A stretch of DNA of 64,000 bases, taken from NCBI GenBank assembly GCA_030386875.1, contig CM059558.1:13271752-13335751 (forward strand), read 5' to 3'. This document shows, piece after piece, positions 57,427-64,000 of the stretch. The stretch comes from Morinoia aosen. Lineage: Eukaryota; Arthropoda; Malacostraca; Amphipoda; Talitridae. Within the stretch, counting starts at the first letter, position 1; the number at the start of each line of letters is the position of its first letter. A program made the position numbers and the translations under genes. The notes under the pieces are model-generated. The model was not told the DNA's origin, did no database searches, and saw only the letters and a list, made by a program, of their open reading frames with translations.

Positions 57427-59592
57427 CTAGCAGGACCCGTGGAAATTCCACGGATAATGTCATCAATAAGCTTTTGGGACCCATGAGAAAATTCCATCAA
57501 CATTACTTAACAAATTTGAACATGACATATTCTAACTTATCATGTCCTAACATATGCTAACCAAATCTATCCTAACCTAACATATCCCATCCTAACCTAA
57601 CTTTAACCAACGTCATCCTAAGGCTAGGTGGAACCGTGAAAAAATTTGGTCAATATTACCTAACAAATTCTTATATAAAATTTTTTAATAAAACTCATCC
57701 AAAACTAACATAAACTAACCTATCCAATCTCAATCTATCGTATCCTAAGTGAAGCTATACTGATAATTGTGAAAACATAAAAAACATCAACCCGTAAAAA
57801 ATTTCGTCAACATAACCTACCTTACCTAACCTACCCTAACCTAAGATATCCTAACCTGCCCTAACCATAGCTATACTGATAATATATCAAAAATAAAAAA
57901 ATGTGTAACCGTGAAAAAATTTCGTCAACATTATCTAACAAGTTGGACCATAACCCATTCTAACCTAAGCTATCCTAACCTAACATATTCTAACCTTTCT
58001 CTTCCTGACCTAAGCTAACCAAACCTATCATGATAATATGTCAAACATAAAAAACGTTGACCCGTGATAAAATTCTGTCAAGAGAACCTAACCTAACATA
58101 TCTTAACCTATCCTAAACTGTCATATCCTTACCTGTCATATCCTAACCTGTCATATCCTAACCTGTCATATCCTAACCTGTCATATCCTAACCTGTCATA
58201 TCCTAACCTGTCATATCCTAACCTGTCATATCCTAACCTGTCATATCCTAACCTGTCATATCCTAACCTGTCATATCCTAACCTGTCACATCCTAACCCA
58301 TCATATCCTAACCTATATCATCCTATCCTAACATAACTTAACCAATGTCATCGTTAGGCTAGGTGTACCCGTGAGATAATTCGGTCAACATTACCCAACA
58401 AATTCTAACCTAACCTATCCTAACATGTATACACTAACCTATCCTATGATACCCGAAGATTTTCTGATAATTTGTCAAACATAAAAAACCGTTGACCTGT
58501 GGATGAATGTCATCAACATTACGTAACCTATGCTAACTATCCTTACCTAACCTATCCTATCCTTAACTAACCTAACCTAACTCTACTTATACTAACTCAA
58601 CTTGACCAATGTCATTGTTAAGCTAGATGGATCCATAAAAAAAAAGGTAAACATTACTCATGAGATTCTAACATAACATATTCTGACCTAAGGCATGCTA
58701 ACCTAACATATTCTGACCTAAGGCATGCTAACCTAACATATACCAACCTATCCTATCCATTCTGCTTGTTTCTGTATATATCGTATCTTCGTAGACACGA
58801 TAACGCGAGTCATGGCGGCCTCAATAATTACTGTAATTTGAAATCAAATTTGTATGCAATGCAAAGTTTGAAAAAATAAAAGAAATTAAAAGAAAAATAA
58901 AAAATAAAAGCATTTAAAAAAAATGAAAATGAATGAATACATAGAAAATATTAAAATAGAAAAAATTGGAATAAATAAAAAATTACAAAAAATTATACAT
59001 GAAAATTAGAAAACTAAAAAATTTAAAATTAAAAAAATTAAATAAAATAAACAACCTATACATAATTTAGGAAATGAATATTCAAAAATAGAGAAAAACA
59101 AGTTAAAATATAAAAAATACCAAATTGTTAAAAATAAATTAATTGAAAAAAAATGAAAAAAATTAAAATTTGGAAAAAATGAAAATTTTAAAAAATATAT
59201 ATACAAATAAAAAAATTGAAAAAAATTGAAATTTGGAAAAAATAAAAAAATAGAAAAAAATTGGAAAATATATAAATAAAAAAATTATAAATTGGAAATG
59301 AATAAAAAATTAAAAAATAAATAATTCCAAAAAATGAAAAGTTTTAAAAAAATTGAAAATTTAAAAATAAATGAATAAAAAATAATTGAAATAAATTATA
59401 AAATAATTACCAAATTAATGAAAGTTAGCAAATCAAAAATAAATTACCAAATAAAATAAAAATTAACGTATAAAAAATACTTAATATAAAATAAATAATA
59501 TAAATACCCTCCCCTAACTCACCTATCCTATCCAGCCTATTAGAAGTGGAGCGTTACCCACGAATTTAGTTTTAAGCGTATTAATATATAGA
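57427..59592 (-). mobile_element. Non-autonomous Helitron (2,166 bp) filled with CCTAAC-like repeats
   Basis: Read on the minus strand, it starts A|TCTATATATTAATACGC (59593/59592). It ends with the hairpin CCGTGGAATTTCCACGG, then GTCCTG, then CTAG|T (57427/57426). These are complete Helitron termini with AT flanks. There is no Rep or helicase coding. Near the 3' end several ~120-220 bp units recur, each with a (C)CCGTGA(A/T)AAAATT-(C/T)(C/G)GTCAACATTA motif and CCTAACCTAACCTATCC runs. The other third (58860-59510) is almost pure A/T. Confidence 0.85.
58105..58310. repeat. 15 bp tandem array (CCTAACCTGTCATAT), ~13 copies
   Basis: It is homogeneous and lies inside the 2.17 kb Helitron. CCTAACC is one TTAGG-type telomere unit plus two bases, interrupted by TGTCATAT. 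Copies at the right edge drift (CACATCCTAACCCATCAT). Confidence 0.92.
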
Positions 59593-59599
59593 TACCACA

Positions 59600-60294
59600 T
59601 GCACATGCATCTATATATATCTAGATACACAAGTTATAAGAAAATCAACAATGGGAGGCCAGTGGTAGATATGTACTGTAATTTTGCACTTTGGAACTCA
59701 GAGCCAAAATACTAGTAAATTTTATTCAATACTGTCTAAACATGATTATTAAACAGACCTTACTGAACAATAATGAACTAGGTCTAAGTCATTTTTAGCA
59801 ATAATTTATACCACATTTTTTACAACATCATCAGGATTTTTAGGATAAAAGGTTTATGAATGCATATAACTTCAGTCCTATTCAACAATTTTTTCAAAGT
59901 CAAAAATTGAAGTAAATTGTTTTATAATATTTTGATAATAATCCTATCCAAAAGAAAGGCTCCAAAATTTTTGCAGCCTCCAACTAGCTCTATTACAACC
60001 ACAAAATGGATCTCTGTCTATCACTGTGAGATATGAATACATACAACACAAATTAAAAATACCATAAAATTTTATTCAAGTACCTAGGCTACTTGAACAT
60101 AATGCAATAAATGATTGAAATTTACCAACTGGCATAATGCAACTGCAGCAACACTATAGGCCTAGTTATAAAATGCAAATTTTTTCTTCCCTATTAATAC
60201 AATTGATCATGCTTCACTAAAGAATAATTATGAAATTATTAATGAAAAATTTCTTCACTGCGTAGAAACCATACTATCATTGCTACTATATACT
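59600..60294. other. Intergenic sequence
   Basis: Nothing recognised. Confidence 0.35.
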
Positions 60295-60851
60295 GTTCAA
60301 TATACGGTAAATGTTGAGGACTTGACCATAATCGATTTTCCACTTTTTGATCAACAAAGATTGTTGATGAGACCAAAATAAACAAGTTTTCTTCAATGCA
60401 CTTTCCGGAGGAAATGAGTATTTTAAAAGTTATGGCGTTAAATGAGTTACCGGAACTCCATTGTGCATCACCCTATTACAAACGTTAAGAGGTTGGGTCG
60501 TGAGGGGTAGCCACAGTTCTTTTAGTTTTATAATTTTCACTAAAAGAACTGTTGCTACCCCTCACGACCCAACCTCTTTACGTTTGTAATAGGGGGTTTG
60601 CTCTTCGTTGGCTTGGTTGGCGCGCGGGAACGCCTGTTTACTTTCACGTCGGACCGCGCGGTATATTTTTCCCCGCCTCAAACACTGGAGTTACGGTAAC
60701 TCATTTAATGCCATAACTTTTAAAATACTTATTTCTGCCGGAAAGTGCATTGAAGAAAACTTGTTTATTTTGGTCTCATCAACAATCTTTATTGATCAAA
60801 GAGTGGAAAATCGATTATGGTCAAGTCCTCAACATTTACCCAATATACTGT
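60295..60851. mobile_element. Long inverted-repeat element with a nested palindromic element
   Basis: Outer arms 60295-60460 and 60686-60851 are inverted copies (GGTAAATGTTGAGGACTTGA, ATCGATTTTCCACT, CAAGTTTTCTTCAATGCACT, AAAAGTTATGGC, GAGTTACCG). Inside, 60471-60530 pairs with 60540-60596 (CCCTATTACAAACG, AGAGGTTGGGTCGTGAGGGG, AGTTCTTTTAG), a second nearly perfect palindrome. The remaining 90 bp (60600-60685) is GC-rich with GGCGCGCGGG and CGGACCGCGCGG. It is best read as a MITE inserted into a related foldback element. Frames crossing it are by-products. Confidence 0.85.
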
Positions 60852-61004
60852 TCATTACACTATTCATTAACTACATGTTTAAATAATCATACAAACTTAA
60901 AATGCATAATTAATTTTTTGTCAAATATAGAAGAAAACTGATGAATATATCTTAACTTTCATTCTAAGAAATTTAAAGCTCTAAAATAATCTAGGGCATA
61001 AATG

Positions 61005-61569
61005 AATTTGGTAAATCTGAAGGATATGACAGTAATCGATTCTGTAAATTTCAATGCCTAAACATAGGCTAGTTAATTTAATCAAAATAAATAAGTTTTC
61101 TTCTATGCACTTTTCGTCTGAAATGAGTATTTTATTAGTTATAGCGGTAAATGATTTACCGCAACTCCAGTATTTGAAGCGGAAAGAAACTTATCGATCG
61201 CGCGAAATGGCAGTCTCACTTTTGACATGCTTGTCATCAAAGACAAAACTAAACCTAGCCTACCGCAATACCTACCTTGATAAAAACTCTTTTGACGAAA
61301 AAAGTGAACAGAAGAAAAGTTTATTATTTCGATGTTATTACCATGATTCAAGCAACAAAAATTCAAATATTGATGAGTAGGTAGCTGGTTATTTGAGCGC
61401 ATTCGTCATCAAAGACGAAACTAAGCCTACGACTATAACTTATAATATAATCATTTCAGACGGAAAATGCATACAAGAAAACTTGTTTATTTTGATTTAA
61501 AATTATGTTTAGGCACCGAAAAATGGGAAATTGATTACTGTCATATCCTTCAGATTTACCATGAAATTT
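61005..61569. mobile_element. Second long inverted-repeat element, same family
   Basis: Arms are 61005-61145 and 61431-61569. They share GGTAAATCTGAAGGATATGA, CAGTAATCGAT, AAATAAGTTTTCTTCTATGC-type blocks and TCGTCTGAAATGA, and resemble the arms of the 60295 element. The interior contains GTCATCAAAGAC(A/G)AAACTAA twice (61231-61250 and 61406-61425) and no transposase. Confidence 0.8.
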
Positions 61570-62513
61570 AAGTAAAACCAAGAATATTACATCTACTGAA
61601 TATAATTTAGCAAAAAATGTTTTTTTTTCTCTCTCAACTCAGCCTATTTAAAATAAAATTGTTGCTATGCTTTCATAAGATGTTATACTGACGTAGTTGA
61701 AAAGTTATTGCATATATACACATACTTCTAAATCCTATATCAATCAACCTTGCATTACGTGTTTTTTCGATTAAAGAGTTTGAGTCCAAAACAAATTTTA
61801 ATGCAAACATCCATCTAGAATTTTATTTTTTTAGTAACTAAACTATTAATACGTATGACAGATAAGGCACTGTCTCCCGCCAGTGAGCAACTGTCACATG
61901 ACAATGGTTACAAAAATTTTATCAGTGTTTATTTATTATACTTTCGACAAGGAATATAAACCTGCAAAGTACCACATTTTCAATTAAATTGGTCAGTGAT
62001 TCAAAAGCTTCACGTTTCTTCGGTCTCGATATCATTTATTCAACTTTCCTTGGATGTGGCGTCAGGATTGTGACACCGTGTTGCGGTAGTTGCGCACCCA
62101 AGATACCCGTAATTTATTCAAAGAATTTGTCCGCCGTATGGAACAGCGGAACAACCATTTTAATGCACTGTGTGCGATGAACATATCTAAGCTGATTAAG
62201 CTGATAAAACCGTTGCGCACTTCTTGTTTCAAATGACTCAGAAAATGGACTGAAGAATCTTATAGGCAGACTAACATACAAGCAGTAAAGTCGGTCTAGA
62301 TGAAGCGACTGGAATACTGATGAGAAATTCAGAGTATTCGAATCTGATACACCAACGCGAAACGGGTTCAACGAGTTTCTGGCACACTTGAGTTTGTGCG
62401 CATATGTGAGAGAATTCCCAGCCATAGCGAAGCCTTGCGCATTCACGTTCATTTCTAAGTGTTCATTTTACCTTATCGTACGTATTCATAACTTGGAATA
62501 CGTACAATATCAA
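61570..62513. other. Intergenic sequence
   Basis: A 112-codon minus frame (62114-62452) shows no recognised domain. Nothing else was found. Confidence 0.3.
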
Positions 62514-62615
62514 TCTATACTATAATAAGAGACGCGTTCGTCCGTCGGTCTGTCTGTCCGAAGCTAGCCGAAAGTGTGATGAGCGTATCTGTGATACAAG
62601 CTTCATCAACTGCCT
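62514..62615 (+). mobile_element. Helitron 5' end (family of the 651-1337 element)
   Basis: A|TCTATACTATAATAAGAG, GACGCGTTCGTCCGTC and GATGAGCGTATCTGTGATAC, AAGCT follow in the same order as the first ~110 bp of the minus-strand Helitron at 1337. I could not find a convincing hairpin plus CTAG|T end within the remaining 1.4 kb. The element may be truncated or may run past the window. Confidence 0.6.
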
Positions 62616-64000
62616 TGCTTTCATTTTGTCTTCTTTCTTATTTCAATGAATGGGGGTGGACTAGTAACTTATAACTCATACCCAAAATAGCTTGCTATGG
62701 AAATGCATGTTATGTTTTTTCTCAAAGTTTCTTATACAAGCCTTGACATGGGGTGCTATGGGTGCCATAAACGCTCATCACCTAAGGACCTCCGTAATAA
62801 GATATTTTTAAAAGAAATGTAATTCATCTTATGTAGTAACTCTACTGGACATTGTTTTCTTTTCTTATTCAAATCGTGTCACGTCATATCGCAATTTCTC
62901 TTTCTGATACTCCTGAGTGTATTATGATTGAATTATTCGGGTAGTTAATTTCCTGAATTACTCCACTTGTGTTTACATATTTAGGTAAACGTTGTACATC
63001 AGTTCCTTATGTTTCTGACTCCGATGAATTCTTTTATGCGAGAATAATTTGTAGAAGATATATCATAAATTTGTAGAGCTTTGAATTTTTTATATTTTTA
63101 TCTAGTTATTTGGTAGACTAGTTGATACGTTAAAACGAAAAGATAGTGCCGAATTTCGACCTCGCAGAATCATTTAATCCATCCGTTTCACTTTCAAAAT
63201 TTATTCCTGAAATCGCAAGTTCCTAAGCTAATATTTTCATTAAGTGCACATTAACAAGAGCGTTTTCATGAATGCGTTAATTATATAAGGTTATTTTTTA
63301 TTACTAGTTTTTACACACATTATGAAACTTAGATTAACACACCAAAAAATGTATTTTTCCACATTTTTCACTCCATCATTTGGTTCGACGATTGACATGG
63401 GTATTGTGATACCTATGTGCGAACATCAATTGATCAACTCAATATTGAAACATTTTAAAAACCAACATTATGCATTTTATATATCAACTTCATTGTAAAT
63501 AATCTGTTTTTCTCTTTTTTTCCTTTTCTTCTTTTTCTCTGCTTGCTAGCCCTCAGTGAAGGAGGCTTCAAATGTGATGATGTTTCAGGGTAGATGAAAA
63601 CAGCCTTATAAGTCTCCTTGTTATTCCTATCATACAGTAGAAGCACTTTTTAATATTTTTGCCTTGAGGAGGGGGATCGCGTGAAGTCAAAGTGCAATTC
63701 TTCTCTAACCTTCACTTCCTGTTACGTTACGACCTCTTATATGTTCCTTCTCGCCCACCCCCAACAACTGAAAGATTAGATCCCACGCTAAAAAAATGCA
63801 CCCACCTCTATGTGCGCGTAGACGCAGTCAAACCTCCTCTGTGTAGCATCAGCTACATAAGAGTAAAATGATAAAAATTCCCATTCGCACGTAAATAAAA
63901 TAATTATTAGCATTAAAAATCTTACTCTAAATTATTATTAATTATTTTCTACTTCTAATTCGTAATCATTGAAGTTTTTGTGTAAATACATGAGAGATAA
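62616..64000. other. No gene recognised
   Basis: AT-rich sequence, possibly Helitron interior. Short frames only. Confidence 0.35.

Noticed and set aside
57540..58760. CCTAACC runs considered as a true telomere or subtelomere
   Set aside because: The repeats are degenerate, interrupted, enclosed by Helitron termini and flanked by ordinary sequence on both sides.
62514..63305. CTAG|T sites at about 63105, 63125 and 63305 as the Helitron 3' end
   Set aside because: None has a GC-rich hairpin 10-15 bp upstream, so only the 5' end was annotated.

Overview
The window looks like nuclear DNA of an insect; a hemipteran is possible, but I cannot fix the order. Evidence: intron-split genes with GT-AG junctions, a TALE homeodomain gene of the TGIF/achintya-vismay type, a DD34D mariner remnant, AT-tailed Helitrons, arrays built on CCTAA (related to the insect telomere unit TTAGG), and very many interspersed and tandem repeats. 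No tRNA, rRNA, CRISPR or prokaryotic operon structure was seen.

Layout. 0-23.9 kb: no convincing gene; tandem arrays, hairpin elements, one short Helitron and fragments of a ~360 bp SINE-like family. 23.96-28.46 kb (+): a TGIF-like homeobox gene in three coding exons, with a well-formed splice pair suggesting an alternative fourth coding exon at 31.6 kb. 28.5-47.3 kb: repeat-rich, holding a ~220 bp MITE family, a MITE with two perfect CRE palindromes, a 21 bp array, a palindromic mariner inside a ~112 bp array, and four SINE-like copies, one with a perfect 12 bp target duplication. 47.8-56.9 kb (-): a five-exon DRAM/TMEM150-type membrane protein gene, followed in the same frame, after one TGA, by about 1,200 open codons encoding a large unrecognised acidic/serine-rich protein. 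57.4-59.6 kb: a 2.17 kb non-autonomous Helitron filled with CCTAAC-like repeats. 60-62.6 kb: two long-inverted-repeat elements and another Helitron 5' end.

The TGIF-like protein would be a nuclear DNA-binding regulator and the DRAM-like protein a six-span endolysosomal membrane protein. Nothing suggests that they act together. The main oddities are (1) the DRAM-stop-giant ORF arrangement, (2) decayed tandem copies of intron-acceptor/exon-start regions at three junctions in two genes, (3) the mariner with two 3' ends, and (4) two Helitrons carrying telomere-like arrays. All calls come from reading the sequence; no searches or alignments were run.
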